A DNA stretch of 49,727 nucleotides from JBBAFB01 sp041655595 (GCA_041655595.1 JBBAFB010000003.1:1-49727), one strand, 5' to 3'. Positions 16,785 to 26,535 are shown, counted from the first letter of the stretch. A program made the numbers and translations. Notes: a model not told the origin generated them from the letters alone.

Positions 16785-16804
16785 ATAAAGTACTTAGTTT
16801 TCAG

Positions 16805-18019
16805 TTAGTTGGTTTCGGTCTTCTCTTCTAAAACTCCCTTATAGTCGGGCAGGTAAAGGTAGCGATAACGCACATACAAAGCCATTAGGAAAACAATGAC
16901 AGAGCTTATTATAAAACCTATTTCCGGGGAAGCTTTTAACAAACCTACGGAAAAGGAACCTACTACCACACCTAAAGAAAAACAGGCATAGAAAATACCG
17001 AAAGCCTTACCCCTGTGAACGATGGGAACCCAATTCATAATAATTGTGGTCATAGCCGGAAACATCAAAGCAAAGCCTAAACCAAAGACCCCCATGGAAA
17101 GAAAGATCGGCAATTTATTGATGGAAACAGCCAAAAATGCTTGGGACATGGCAACTGTAAACATACCGGAGGTCAGTATTTTTTGGGGATTAAAATAATC
17201 ATACATCTTATTGGTAGGTAGTAAAAATACCAAAATCGCTACCACACCGAAGGTGCTGATCATCATACCGCCTAAAGCCCCATCCGGGGAGATCTGTGCT
17301 GCTCTGATTGGCAGTAAAACCGTAACTACTCCCAAGGTAAAAAACAAAGCAAATGAACCCCAATAAGTGTTAGTCAAGGGTCTGCAAGCCAACAAAGATT
17401 TAAATTCGCCCTTAGAGGATTCACTTTTTTCTTTTTTGAGCCGGTGCTTTGGCATTGGTGCAAAAAGCCAGACTAAAATAGCACTCAGCACCATTAGAAC
17501 CGACACGGAATAAAACACTGAGTCAAAACCAAATTTGGCGCTAATTATGCCCCCAAAGGCAGGACCGATAATAGCTGAAAAACCCACGATGGCTCCCGTA
17601 TGGGCCATTGTTCGGCCATATTGTCCTTCTTTGGCCGCTTGAGCCATTAAGGCAAAAGCACTGGGGGCTAACAATCCCGAACTGGTACCGTGGATTAATC
17701 TCACCACGATAAGCTGAACAGGTGTAGCTACAGTCGTATATAATAATAAGTTAAACGCTGTAACCAACATGCCAGTCATCAACACCCATTTTGCTCCAAA
17801 ACGATCTATTCCCATGCCCCCCACCATATTACCGAACATATTGGTAAAGGAATACATTCCTACAGCCAACCCCACTAACAGGGGAGCGGCACCGAGGCTA
17901 ATCGCCATAGGAGAAATAATAGGGAGCTGTGTAAATAGATCTAAAAAGGAAACTGTTACAAACAAAAGCAGTAAAATTCTGATTTGAATCCCCTCCAATC
18001 TTGCCAAAAAGCAATGCAA
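16805..18019 (-). CDS. Major facilitator superfamily transporter
   Basis: This 404-residue protein has about 12 hydrophobic helices and the MFS signature after TM2 (GGMGIDRFGAKWVLMTG, about residue 67). A long charged central loop after TM6 contains KHRLKKEKSES. The substrate cannot be predicted. The reading frame opens at TTG 18017-18019 with a poor ribosome site. A GGAGGGG lies nine codons inside the frame without an obvious ATG/GTG/TTG at ideal spacing, so the exact N-terminus is uncertain. It has its own terminator and looks monocistronic. Confidence 0.85.
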   Translation of the reverse strand: MHCFLARLEGIQIRILLLLFVTVSFLDLFTQLPIISPMAISLGAAPLLVGLAVGMYSFTNMFGNMVGGMGIDRFGAKWVLMTGMLVTAFNLLLYTTVATPVQLIVVRLIHGTSSGLLAPSAFALMAQAAKEGQYGRTMAHTGAIVGFSAIIGPAFGGIISAKFGFDSVFYSVSVLMVLSAILVWLFAPMPKHRLKKEKSESSKGEFKSLLACRPLTNTYWGSFALFFTLGVVTVLLPIRAAQISPDGALGGMMISTFGVVAILVFLLPTNKMYDYFNPQKILTSGMFTVAMSQAFLAVSINKLPIFLSMGVFGLGFALMFPAMTTIIMNWVPIVHRGKAFGIFYACFSLGVVVGSFSVGLLKASPEIGFIISSVIVFLMALYVRYRYLYLPDYKGVLEEKTETN

Positions 18020-18140
18020 AGAAGCCCTAAAATTAGTATATCATAAAAACTTTCCAGAGGGCCTTGTTTTTTGTCAAGATTATCTAATTAATATAAATAT
18101 AGAAATAATGCGCGTACCCATTAGCTGTCTTTCAACCCGA

Positions 18141-19304
18141 CTATTCGTATCTCAAAGCATCCACCGGTTTAAATTTTGAAGCTTTATTCGCCGGGTATAA
18201 GCCAAAAAAGATTCCCACGAATAAAGAGAAGATTAAGGCTCCAAGTATCACGGGAATACCGGTTACATACCTTATTCCCATGGCCCCGGTAATTAAATAG
18301 GATGTGAGTATACCAAGTACTACCCCTATTAACCCTCCTACTCCACTCATCACGGAGGACTCAATCAGAAACTGAACTAAAATGTTCCCCCTCCCAGCCC
18401 CTATGGCCTTTCTAATGCCTATTTCCCTAGTTCTTTCGGTTACGGTAACCAGCATAATATTCATGATACCAATGCCTCCTACCAGGAGCGAAATTCCAGC
18501 TATGCCTCCCAACATAATTGTCAGCATACCTGTTACCTCTTTTAAAATACTCAGCATTTCGTCTTGGCTTAAAACCATAAAGGAATCCTTATTCCCGAAG
18601 CGGTCAAGTAAATACCCTTGGACATTTTCCTTTGCCAAAGCGGATTCCTCAGCAGAGTTTGCTTGCAACACGATACTATTAATTTGGGTCAGATTATATT
18701 GGCGCATTAAGCTGGTAACAGGAACAATCACTGTGTCATTACTGTCTCCCATAAGATTGCTTTCTTTTTCTTTCAAAATTCCTACCACCGTGTATTTGAT
18801 GCCGTCAACAGAAATTTCCTTATCAAGAGGGTTTTCTGCATCAAACAATTTATCGGCTGTAGTGCGTCCAATGATTGCTACTCTATTTCTGTAATCCACA
18901 TCAACCGGGGTAATTACCCTACCCGCATCTATTTCATAATTGTTGATCTTCATATAATTTTCGTTCCCGCCATTGATGGCAACTCTGGCTTTTTCTAAAT
19001 CATATTTAACTGTAGTTGATACAGAATACACCGGAGTTACGCTTTTTACCCCTTGCAGGCTTGCTAATTTATCCATATCTTTTAATTTCATCACTTGTTT
19101 TCTATCAAAAACATTAACATTAATAATATTGGCACCCATACTGGAGATACTCTCGGTCACCCCTTTAGTGGCACCCTGTCCAATAGAAATTAAAACAACT
19201 ACGGCAAAGACGCCTATAATGATGCCCAGCATGGTTAGAAATGTTCTTAATTTGTTGGAAAGAAAAGATTGAAAAGCCATTTTAATTATATTTCTTATAT
19301 TCAT
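18141..19304 (-). CDS. ABC transporter permease, MacB/FtsX family
   Basis: This 387-residue permease has one N-terminal transmembrane helix (about 20-40), a large extracytoplasmic MacB-type domain (about 50-245) and three C-terminal helices of the FtsX core, with the typical MLVTVTERTREIGIRKAIGA segment between the first two. It forms a tripartite-like efflux or mechanotransmission system with the ATPase and adaptor encoded just upstream in the same operon. In Gram-positives such systems export peptides, lipids or toxins; the substrate here is unknown. The start ATG has AAAGGAAAT upstream. Confidence 0.92.
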   Translation of the reverse strand: MNIRNIIKMAFQSFLSNKLRTFLTMLGIIIGVFAVVVLISIGQGATKGVTESISSMGANIINVNVFDRKQVMKLKDMDKLASLQGVKSVTPVYSVSTTVKYDLEKARVAINGGNENYMKINNYEIDAGRVITPVDVDYRNRVAIIGRTTADKLFDAENPLDKEISVDGIKYTVVGILKEKESNLMGDSNDTVIVPVTSLMRQYNLTQINSIVLQANSAEESALAKENVQGYLLDRFGNKDSFMVLSQDEMLSILKEVTGMLTIMLGGIAGISLLVGGIGIMNIMLVTVTERTREIGIRKAIGAGRGNILVQFLIESSVMSGVGGLIGVVLGILTSYLITGAMGIRYVTGIPVILGALIFSLFVGIFFGLYPANKASKFKPVDALRYE

Positions 19305-19319
19305 CGCAATTTCCTTTCT

Positions 19320-19988
19320 TTAACCATTATCAACCAGTTGCCCATCTATTATCGCGACAGTTCTCTTTGCTTCTTTAGAAATCTCTGCATTATGGGTGAT
19401 CAGCACAATAGTTTTACCTTCCCGGCTTAACTCTTGAATTAAGGCCAATACATCCTGTCCTGATTTAGAATCTAAATTACCTGTAGGCTCATCTGCCAAA
19501 AGAACAGGGGGATTACCAGCCAATGCTCTGGCTATAGCCACACGTTGTTGCTGACCACCGGAAAGTTCTGTAGGTTTGTGGGACATTCTATCTCCCAAAC
19601 CCACCCTTTCCAAGGTTTCGATGCTTTTACGCATTCTATCCTTATAACTCATGCCTCTGTAAATCAAAGGCAGTTCCACATTTTCTAAAGCTGATAGTTT
19701 AGGCAACAAATTAAACTTTTGAAAAACAAAACCTATTTTTTGGTTTCTGATTTTGGCCAACTGTTTTTCATCATAGGTACTGATTTCCTTACCATCCAGA
19801 TAGTATTCGCCGGATGTAGGTAAATCAAGGCAGCCGATTATATTCATTAAAGTGGATTTGCCTGAACCAGAGGGCCCTATGATGGATAGAAACTCTCCCT
19901 CATCAACATGTAAGGTTACTCCTCTTAACGCCTTAACTTCTACCGCACCCATGTCGTAGGTTTTGGTGACATTTTTTAAATCTATCAT
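19320..19988 (-). CDS. ABC transporter ATP-binding protein, MacB/LolD type
   Basis: This 222-residue ATPase has a complete nucleotide-binding site: Walker A GPSGSGKST (about 38), Q-loop KIGFVFQKFNLLP, signature LSGGQQQRVAIARALA, Walker B VLLADEPTGNLDS and switch His in LITHN. It overlaps the adaptor stop codon by one base (position 19988) and is followed by the permease after 15 bases, so the three are one operon. It energises the MacB-like permease. Confidence 0.95.
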   Translation of the reverse strand: MIDLKNVTKTYDMGAVEVKALRGVTLHVDEGEFLSIIGPSGSGKSTLMNIIGCLDLPTSGEYYLDGKEISTYDEKQLAKIRNQKIGFVFQKFNLLPKLSALENVELPLIYRGMSYKDRMRKSIETLERVGLGDRMSHKPTELSGGQQQRVAIARALAGNPPVLLADEPTGNLDSKSGQDVLALIQELSREGKTIVLITHNAEISKEAKRTVAIIDGQLVDNG

Positions 19989-21583
19989 TACCTATTGCCC
20001 CCTACCTGTGGGTGGTTACCGCCTTCCCTTCCCGGGGGATCAAAGCCCATAATGAAACCATCATTATTATAGTCATTTAGCAATAATTTTTTATATACTA
20101 TTATATCTCCTTCATTTAAACCGGCAGTTATTTCAACCATGTTTTTTGTCACTAAACCGAGAGTAACATCCACATCCGATTTATTTCCAGTGACATCTTT
20201 AACAGTTGCCGTGTATTTACCCTCGACTTTTTTTAGGGCTTCAATGGGGACCACTAAAACATCCTCCCTGCTTTCTGCGGAAATTTCAATGTCTACACTC
20301 ATTCCGGCCATTAGCGATTTTCGATCATCCAAAGCGATTGTTACCTCGTAAGTTGTCACACCGCTTTGGCCGGCACCCTCCAAAGCCATCTTGGAAACTA
20401 TGCCACGAAACTTTTCGGTGGGATAGACTTCCGATGTGACTTCGACTTCTTGCCCTGCTTTTATTTTATTGATATCAAGCTCATCAACAGCTATTTTGAC
20501 TTCCATATTGGCTAAATCTGCCACAGTCACTAAAACTGTAGCCCTATCAACTACATCCTCCTCGGCAACGGCAACTTTTAAGACGGTCCCTTTTATTGGA
20601 GAGTAGAGGGTGTTACCTTCCTCCAATTCCTCCAATTGAGAACGAAATTTGGCAATAGCATTTTGCTTCTCTGCTATACTGAGACTTAGGTCGTCTTCGA
20701 TGGTGGCAATTAAATCACCCTTGGTCACTTTTTCTCCGTTTTTAATATGGGTGGATTTAACCTTGCCCCCAATTTTAGCAATAATTTGTTCCTCCTTTGT
20801 TGCTGCCATTTGGGCCTTATCCATACTTTGGAAGCTACCCTGGTAATTTTCTACAGTAACCTGCGCTAAATCACCAACACTATATCCGCCGGGATTATCT
20901 GTCTTAATGGTTACCAATAAACCGAAAGCACCAGCACCTTTTTGAACAGGGGTGCTATCTTTTTCAACAACAGTCCCAGTTATAGTGGTAAAAAAATCAT
21001 TGACCAACAGGGAAGCCGTATCTCCTATGGTTATTTTTTCAAAAGAAGCCTTGTTAAAATATGCTTCAAAATAGGCATTGTTAATATCTTTAATTTTTCC
21101 AACAGGGGCATTCGCTCCCAACTGATCCCCAGCCTCTAGTTTAAAGTCTGAAACAACACCGGAAATAGGAGCGTAAATAGCAAGCTGTTTTTGTTTTTCA
21201 TACAAATCGTTTAATTCCTTTTGGGATCTTTCAATACTCAGTTTTATACTGCTTAGTTCCGTTTGACCGCTACCGGTATTATTTGATTTAAGGGAGAGAA
21301 GCATTTGGTCTTTTTCTACCGGTTCGCCATCACTAACAAAAATTTCGTCAACAATACCGTTAACTTCCGACCTAATCAGCCTTCTATCAGCAGGATAAAC
21401 ATTACCACTGCCTGAAACGGAAATGGAGATATCCCCTTTAGCAACTGTGTATTCCACCTCTTGTTCCAAACCCATATTTTTTAGCGCATTAAGATTTTTA
21501 TTAACTACCGACCCAATTCCCAAACCAACTACAATTAGTGCCAAGACAATGATAATTATCCATTTCCTTTTTTTGTTTTTCAT
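19988..21583 (-). CDS. Efflux periplasmic adaptor-like (HlyD/MacA family) protein
   Basis: This 531-residue membrane-anchored adaptor has an N-terminal transmembrane helix (about 8-27) and two biotinyl-lipoyl-like halves. One reads VFVSDGEPVEKDQMLLSLKS (about 77-96) and the other GGKVKSTHIKNGEKVTKGDL (about 272-291). A beta-barrel and membrane-proximal domain follow. The duplicated lipoyl elements make it longer than standard MacA. In monoderm bacteria such adaptors link MacB-like transporters to the outer face of the membrane. The start ATG has AAAGGAAAT upstream, and an extended -10 promoter lies at about 21673. Confidence 0.9.
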   Translation of the reverse strand: MKNKKRKWIIIIVLALIVVGLGIGSVVNKNLNALKNMGLEQEVEYTVAKGDISISVSGSGNVYPADRRLIRSEVNGIVDEIFVSDGEPVEKDQMLLSLKSNNTGSGQTELSSIKLSIERSQKELNDLYEKQKQLAIYAPISGVVSDFKLEAGDQLGANAPVGKIKDINNAYFEAYFNKASFEKITIGDTASLLVNDFFTTITGTVVEKDSTPVQKGAGAFGLLVTIKTDNPGGYSVGDLAQVTVENYQGSFQSMDKAQMAATKEEQIIAKIGGKVKSTHIKNGEKVTKGDLIATIEDDLSLSIAEKQNAIAKFRSQLEELEEGNTLYSPIKGTVLKVAVAEEDVVDRATVLVTVADLANMEVKIAVDELDINKIKAGQEVEVTSEVYPTEKFRGIVSKMALEGAGQSGVTTYEVTIALDDRKSLMAGMSVDIEISAESREDVLVVPIEALKKVEGKYTATVKDVTGNKSDVDVTLGLVTKNMVEITAGLNEGDIIVYKKLLLNDYNNDGFIMGFDPPGREGGNHPQVGGNR

Positions 21584-21842
21584 GGCAAATTTCCTTTCTC
21601 TTCAATTTTAAAATGATTAGCCTATAAATAAAATTATTTTTAATTAACAAGCCTTATTATTATCTCCTTTGAATTATAGCACTTTATCATGGTACAGGTA
21701 TATAAATATATCTTTGACAAATAATTTAAATAAAAGTTAAGTTTTAAGGTTTTTAAAAGGAAAACCCGTAAAATAACAAGCATTAACCCTTAAAATTCAA
21801 AAAACCTGCGATTTTATTCAAATCACAGGCAAATTCATTCTT
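21584..21842 (-). promoter_or_regulatory. Upstream region of the adaptor operon with an extended -10 promoter
   Basis: Reading the minus strand, TGC-TATAAT (21673-21681) is an ideal extended -10 element about 90 bases before the adaptor start. No convincing -35 is present, as expected for extended -10 promoters. The rest is AT-rich, with the tRNA terminator at its far end. Confidence 0.55.
21805..21829 (-). terminator. Rho-independent terminator after tRNA-Thr
   Basis: The stem CCTGCGATTT / AAATCACAGG with one G-U pair and a 5-base loop is followed on the minus strand by a T run (A at 21799-21804). Confidence 0.85.
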
Positions 21843-21918
21843 TGGAGCTGAGGAAGGGACTTGAACCCTCGACCTATTGATTACGAATCAATTGCTCTAC
21901 CGGCTGAGCTACCCCAGC
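21843..21918 (-). tRNA. tRNA-Thr (anticodon CGU)
   Basis: A 76-base cloverleaf is present: acceptor stem GCTGGGG/CCTCAGC with one G-U pair, the D-arm TAGCTCAGCCGGTAGAGCA, anticodon stem ATTGA/TCAAT with loop TTCGTAA giving anticodon CGU, the T-arm with GGTTCAAGTCC, discriminator U and an encoded CCA. It reads ACG threonine codons. Confidence 0.97.
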
Positions 21919-21985
21919 ATATTTAATTAGTGGTACAAAGAAAAGGAGTTATTCAACTTTCCGCTAGGTGCTTAAATGCCTTTTT

Positions 21986-22014
21986 AGTTTAGCTAATAGA
22001 CATGCGTTTGTCAA
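21986..22014 (-). promoter_or_regulatory. Sigma-A promoter of tRNA-Thr
   Basis: On the minus strand a perfect TTGACA (22009-22014) is separated by 17 bases from TAAACT (21986-21991), about 68 bases before the tRNA. Confidence 0.7.
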
Positions 22015-22046
22015 CGAATCTATTGTCTCGCAAAGAAAAAATAAAT

Positions 22047-22094
22047 TGCAAAGGTAAGAATGAAGGGTTTCTAAGCCCCTCATTCTCCTTTGCA
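22047..22094 (-). terminator. Terminator of the nos operon
   Basis: A long imperfect hairpin (arms 22047-22067 and 22076-22094, TGCAAAGG..AGAATGA.GGG against CCCC TCATTCT CCTTTGCA) is followed on the minus strand by a T-rich tract. It lies 40 bases after the nosF stop. Confidence 0.85.
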
Positions 22095-22134
22095 TTATTA
22101 AGGGGATAGGCGAAAAAGCAATTTACCAATATGT

Positions 22135-23109
22135 TTACAATGCCCCTACTAAGACGGTATCGTTTCTGGGGTTAACCTTTTCTTGATTTTTAATATTAGC
22201 TTTTTCTACTAAAACCCGATAAATTTCATCCAGGCTAGGCTCCTCAATAATTATGTCTGAAATTGTAATTCCTGCCTCCATTAAAGGCTTTAACACCTTT
22301 GCTTTCTCCTCCCTATGACAGGTTAGCAATATGGAATCCATCCTAACCTCCAGTGGCCCTATCCCTTTGGCCATAAGCAACTGCCATAATTGAGGGTAGG
22401 AGCAAGCTAGCTTAATTGTCATCTTGGTTTTTAAACTTAATTGTTCTTCTAACTGCTGTTGTGTGCCAATTGCGATCATTTCTGCCTTATTAATAATACC
22501 AATATTATCTGCCAACTCTTCCGCATCGGCTAGGTTATGGGTTGAAAATAAAATTGTAACCCCGGAATCATTCCATTGGCGAATCATTTTTTTGAGTTCA
22601 ATAATTCCGATGGGATCTAAACCTGTAGTAGGCTCATCTAAAATTAACAATTCGGGTTTGTGGATTATAGCCTGAGCAAGGCCCAGCCTCTGCTGCATGC
22701 CCTTTGAAAAAGCACCTACCCTGCGTCCCTTAAACTCAGTAAGGCCCACTTGTTTCAGAACTTCCTCACACCTGGCAAGAGATAAATTCTTTAGTTTGGC
22801 ATAAAAAACAATGGTTTCCCAAGCGGTTAAGTTATCATAGAAATACATCCTTTCCGGCAAATAACCTATTTTATATTTGATAGCCCTATTCCGGCCATCT
22901 TGTTGAATCCCACCTATCGTAACTTTTCCGCCGGAGGGATTAACCAAGCCTAAAAGCATTTTTATTAGGGTGGATTTTCCAGCACCATTATGGCCCAATA
23001 AAGCGAAAATATCGCCCTCTTCCAGTTTCAAGTTAAGGTCTTTCACCGCCTGAAAACTACCAAAAAATTTATTAAGCCCTTCAATTTCTAAAATATATTT
23101 TTTATTCAT
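22135..23109 (-). CDS. nosF: ABC transporter ATPase for NosZ copper-site maturation
   Basis: This is an ATPase of about 324 residues that works with NosY and NosD to supply sulfur or another factor for the tetranuclear CuZ centre of nitrous oxide reductase. It has Walker A GHNGAGKST, signature FSKGMQQRLGLAQAII, Walker B LLILDEPTTGLDP and switch LFSTHN. I chose ATG 23109, which is preceded by AGGAGGAGC; the longer frame to 23151 would run into nosY. The C-terminal 100 residues form the regulatory extension typical of NosF-like ATPases. It is the last gene of the operon. Confidence 0.92.
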   Translation of the reverse strand: MNKKYILEIEGLNKFFGSFQAVKDLNLKLEEGDIFALLGHNGAGKSTLIKMLLGLVNPSGGKVTIGGIQQDGRNRAIKYKIGYLPERMYFYDNLTAWETIVFYAKLKNLSLARCEEVLKQVGLTEFKGRRVGAFSKGMQQRLGLAQAIIHKPELLILDEPTTGLDPIGIIELKKMIRQWNDSGVTILFSTHNLADAEELADNIGIINKAEMIAIGTQQQLEEQLSLKTKMTIKLACSYPQLWQLLMAKGIGPLEVRMDSILLTCHREEKAKVLKPLMEAGITISDIIIEEPSLDEIYRVLVEKANIKNQEKVNPRNDTVLVGAL

Positions 23110-23119
23110 GTTGCTCCTC

Positions 23120-23959
23120 CTAATAATCCTGGCGACGCCCGAAGGCCGCAACCGCCAATATCAAAGGAATCACTACCCATAGAAATAACACTAAGATTAA
23201 AAGAAAATCTCCGGAAGTTGAACTAATGGTACGAGTCAAAGCCGCTAGAGTGGGACCGAAGGTTGTTTCTCCCCCAAGTCGTAAAATCACCAACACCCTA
23301 ACCATGTCCACCGGGTTTAATAATAGCAAAGTCAATAATAGAGGAATGACAATTTTTATCTGCTGCATGGAAGCCACACCGATTGCCAAAAAGTCATAAA
23401 CCAAAACCATCAAAAACCACGCGAATATCGCCAGACCCATGGCTTGAGCCCTTCTACTTGTGACAACTGATAACAATAGGGCTATGCTTAAAAAAGTTAA
23501 ACCCAACACCATCGATAAAATAACAAAGGTTAAATAATCTCCCATACTCATGGTACCTACCTTGAGGGCAATGACAATGCCAGCTCCACCAAAACCAGTT
23601 AAGATTGCTGCCATCAGCGCTAGCCCCAGCCCAAGGAATTTGCCCACTATTACCTCGGCTTTCGAAACCGGGTGGACAAGCAAGACGTGAAGGGATCCGG
23701 ATTCTTTTTCCCCCGCAACTGCAGCCCCCCCCATCACCAAGGCTATGAGGGGCAAAAGATAAAGCACTAAGTTTAGCAAACCGGCGGTGACTCGATTAAA
23801 GCCTTGGTAGCCACCGCCAACCCCCAAACCGGACATGCCAAAAAATGAAATCAGGAGAGCAAGCAAGGCAAAAACTATTGTAAAGGTAATCAGCCAACGG
23901 CTTCTAATAGCTTCCAGAAGCTCTTTTTCAGCTACTGTAATCATTTGAGAAATTTTCAC
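23120..23959 (-). CDS. nosY: ABC transporter permease NosY
   Basis: This 279-residue integral membrane protein of the ABC-2 type has six hydrophobic helices (about 23-43, 60-80, 105-130, 140-165, 170-190 and 250-272). The conserved AVAGEKESGSLHVLLVHPVSK-like coupling segment spans about residues 80-100. It forms the membrane part of NosFY with NosD outside. The start is GTG 23959 with GGAGG seven bases upstream, and it overlaps the nosL stop as GTGA. Confidence 0.92.
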   Translation of the reverse strand: MKISQMITVAEKELLEAIRSRWLITFTIVFALLALLISFFGMSGLGVGGGYQGFNRVTAGLLNLVLYLLPLIALVMGGAAVAGEKESGSLHVLLVHPVSKAEVIVGKFLGLGLALMAAILTGFGGAGIVIALKVGTMSMGDYLTFVILSMVLGLTFLSIALLLSVVTSRRAQAMGLAIFAWFLMVLVYDFLAIGVASMQQIKIVIPLLLTLLLLNPVDMVRVLVILRLGGETTFGPTLAALTRTISSTSGDFLLILVLFLWVVIPLILAVAAFGRRQDY

Positions 23960-24477
23960 ATTACCACCTCCCCTTCACTTTGCACGCCACCGGTTTCTGT
24001 TTCTGTCCCAAAGCCAATATCAAATTTGACCAACTTAACTTCTTCCCAGGAAATGATCTTTCCTTCAATTTTCTGTGCCATTTCTTCCGCCTGTTCTTGC
24101 GATTTAAAGGCCACTATTCCAAAGCTCATGGGTGTATCAATTCTACCTTGAACATAAAAGGCTTCCTTTGCCGGAGCCCACTCAGTTGTTGCAAAATCCT
24201 TCACATATATTGCACCCAGCGACCTTTCCTCCTCTAAACCTAATCTTTTCAAATAAAGTATCAAGCAACCAATATCATCAAAATTTTCGTGTTGCCCAAG
24301 ATTGTTAATTACCTGGCCTGCAAATCGTAAGTCTATAATACTCATTCTGCAAACTGGACAATCATCGAGGGTCGGATCAATAACCCTTGGTTCCAAATCA
24401 AAACTACTTCCGCATCCTGATAGCAAAAACAATAAAATCAACAAAAATGTAATTGGTAATAGCCTTTTATTTAACAC
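23956..24477 (-). CDS. nosL: NosL copper chaperone lipoprotein
   Basis: NosL is the extracytoplasmic Cu(I) chaperone that delivers copper to NosZ. The protein of about 173 residues has a lipoprotein signal (LLFLLSGCGS) and the family copper motif in CPVCRMSI, with later conserved elements NFDDIGC and DTPMSFGIVAF. GTG 24477 fits best, with GGGGTG six bases upstream; an in-frame GTG at 24486 is also possible. The start overlaps the 3' end of nosD, which suggests translational coupling. Confidence 0.92.
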   Translation of the reverse strand: MLNKRLLPITFLLILLFLLSGCGSSFDLEPRVIDPTLDDCPVCRMSIIDLRFAGQVINNLGQHENFDDIGCLILYLKRLGLEEERSLGAIYVKDFATTEWAPAKEAFYVQGRIDTPMSFGIVAFKSQEQAEEMAQKIEGKIISWEEVKLVKFDIGFGTETETGGVQSEGEVVM

Positions 24478-25966
24478 TACATTCACCCCGTTTAAGCAAG
24501 TTCCGGAACGAGCCCACTTTTTTATCCAAGGAAAGCCCTCTCCAGTAAAGAATAATTCCAGCCAGCAACATTGCCAATGAATAAAGGGCCAGGGTTTTAT
24601 TTGTAGCTTGTTTATTTATTTGAAGGAATTCCGGGATTCTTACTGCCGCCGGATTTATTAAGGGGTATGGATCCTCTGCTTTTGGGATAGAAATAACTGG
24701 AAAAGTCTTTTCACTAAACTCTAGTGCTTTTGCGGCAGGGCTATTTAAAAATAGCCTAACCCCCGGTGCCTTACCCATTAAATAGGTAAAGACATCCCCC
24801 GTAAAATGTGGGATATCACCCACTCCATCTTGATCCAAATCAAACCCTCGGTAATCACTCCAGTAGTTTCCCCGACCGCTAGCATGAAACTCATTACCAC
24901 GGCCAACTGTAAAGGCAATTAGAGCGATTTGCTGCATATTGTCAATAAAGTTGTTATCTATAAAAACGTTATCAGTAGAGCTTGAGATTAGGTCTAGCCC
25001 AATATCATTCATGGCTATTAAATTGTTGCGAATGGTATTGTGCATAGAATGATCCAAAAAAAACCCTCTCGTATTATCAAACACAATATTTCCTTCTGCA
25101 AGGCTGTGGTCGCAATGAGCAAATAGAATCCCATAGGCACGATGTCCTCGGCTTCCTGCCAAAACATTATTTCTGAAAACAATATACTTTGAAAACATGG
25201 GTGCGGCACCTGCAACGTTATCTAACAAAATATTACCTTCAAAGTTGTTATACCATGAATACATATAGTGAATACCATAACGGACGTTAAAAATTTGGTT
25301 ATTAATTACCCTATTATGATAAGAGTAATCAAAATAGATCCCATCCCTAGTATCAGTAATTATATTACTTTCCATCAAATTTTCTGGGGAATCAAATAGG
25401 TGTATTCCATCACCGCCATCACCTGCAAATTTAATGTCATAACTTGAGGCTGCCGTGTTTTCGTCCAATGTAACTTTACCTAAATCTCTAACAACCGGTC
25501 TGCCCTTTATTAAGTTACGCCTGATCACATTTTCAGATGCTCTTTCTAAATAAACCCCAAAAAGATTATTAATAAAACGGTTATCTTCCACTAAGTTATT
25601 ATTACTTTTGATTTTAATTCCGGCGTTGGTCTCCTCTAGAATTTTTCCACTAAAGATAATTTCAAAACCTTTAACAGTTACCTCATCCGCTTCAATTGTG
25701 ATTACATCACCAAGCCCCTCCCCATCAATAATAGGCATTTCAAGCCCTAAAAGCCGTATGGATTTATTAATCACCAATCGCCCATCATACTTACCAGGGT
25801 GCACCCGTATAACATCCCCATCCTCCGCCGTTGTTAAGGCTTTTTGAATAGTAGGTATAGGGCCACCAGGCCAGACTTCGATAGTGCGTGCTTCCGCCGG
25901 GCTGGACAGGATTAAAAAGCACCCCAGAGACAATAAAATTATTGCTCTACTGCCGGCTTTTCCCAT
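24467..25966 (-). CDS. nosD: NosD copper-site maturation protein
   Basis: This is a protein of about 499 residues with a signal peptide (residues 7-25, ending near SPAEA). A right-handed beta-helix of CASH/NosD repeats follows (about 35-400, visible as recurring NN.I..N.. units), then a C-terminal transmembrane helix (about 465-482, LALYSLAMLLAGIILYW). NosD works with NosFY to mature the CuZ site of NosZ. I chose ATG 25966, with GGAGG eight bases upstream, over the TTG five codons earlier. It overlaps the end of the preceding gene by 28 bases. The C-terminal anchor suits a monoderm cell, where a free periplasmic protein would be lost. Confidence 0.93.
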   Translation of the reverse strand: MGKAGSRAIILLSLGCFLILSSPAEARTIEVWPGGPIPTIQKALTTAEDGDVIRVHPGKYDGRLVINKSIRLLGLEMPIIDGEGLGDVITIEADEVTVKGFEIIFSGKILEETNAGIKIKSNNNLVEDNRFINNLFGVYLERASENVIRRNLIKGRPVVRDLGKVTLDENTAASSYDIKFAGDGGDGIHLFDSPENLMESNIITDTRDGIYFDYSYHNRVINNQIFNVRYGIHYMYSWYNNFEGNILLDNVAGAAPMFSKYIVFRNNVLAGSRGHRAYGILFAHCDHSLAEGNIVFDNTRGFFLDHSMHNTIRNNLIAMNDIGLDLISSSTDNVFIDNNFIDNMQQIALIAFTVGRGNEFHASGRGNYWSDYRGFDLDQDGVGDIPHFTGDVFTYLMGKAPGVRLFLNSPAAKALEFSEKTFPVISIPKAEDPYPLINPAAVRIPEFLQINKQATNKTLALYSLAMLLAGIILYWRGLSLDKKVGSFRNLLKRGECSVK

Positions 25967-26535
25967 CGCCGAAACCTCCAAAGGGCTATCAACATAAGAA
26001 TTATACCAGCCCCTAAAAGATAGCCCCCAAGCTGAAAACTACTATAGGTGGTGAAATTTGCTAGCTGGTTTTGCCCCATCATAGGTGGGACGAAGGGGGG
26101 AATTTTGATAGCCGCCATTGGATCCAAGTCTGTACCATACTTTCTCAGCCAAAACCACAGGTCATAAAGGCCCAACAAACCCCCGGCACCGGCGATAACA
26201 AATGCCGTACTGCCAAGCCACACCTTCCCTGAAATTGCCGTTAAAAAAGCTATGGCCACAATTGCACCCACAATGTAAACCATAAACTGCAACTCGGGAA
26301 AATCGGCCTCAGAAATTTCCTTCATTCCGATGTAATGATTCAAATTGTTTAAAATATCAATTTTCCCACCAATCTTATTAGCAAACACCTCCATCCTGAG
26401 ACCCTCGGGATAAATTGTTGCAATTAATTCCAGTCGCCACCAGGGGAAAAATAAGCACGCTACCAACAACAGCCCAGCAATCACAAATAAAATTCTACCG
26501 GTGATACTAAGTTTTCCATTTAAAAACTTACCCAT
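25939..26535 (-). CDS. nosB: NosB-like membrane protein of clade II nos clusters
   Basis: This 198-residue protein has four predicted helices (about 11-33, 82-102, 106-125 and 166-188) and an extracytoplasmic loop after helix 1. A gene of this size and topology sits between nosZ and nosD in clade II clusters (Wolinella, Anaeromyxobacter, Bacillota) and is called nosB; its role is not established. The start ATG has GGAGAATT upstream. The name rests on position and topology more than on sequence motifs. Confidence 0.75.
   Translation of the reverse strand: MGKFLNGKLSITGRILFVIAGLLLVACLFFPWWRLELIATIYPEGLRMEVFANKIGGKIDILNNLNHYIGMKEISEADFPELQFMVYIVGAIVAIAFLTAISGKVWLGSTAFVIAGAGGLLGLYDLWFWLRKYGTDLDPMAAIKIPPFVPPMMGQNQLANFTTYSSFQLGGYLLGAGIILMLIALWRFRRWEKPAVEQ

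Noticed and set aside
21843..21918. tRNA as an integration site for a genomic island
   Set aside because: No integrase gene and no repeated tRNA 3' end were seen in the window.
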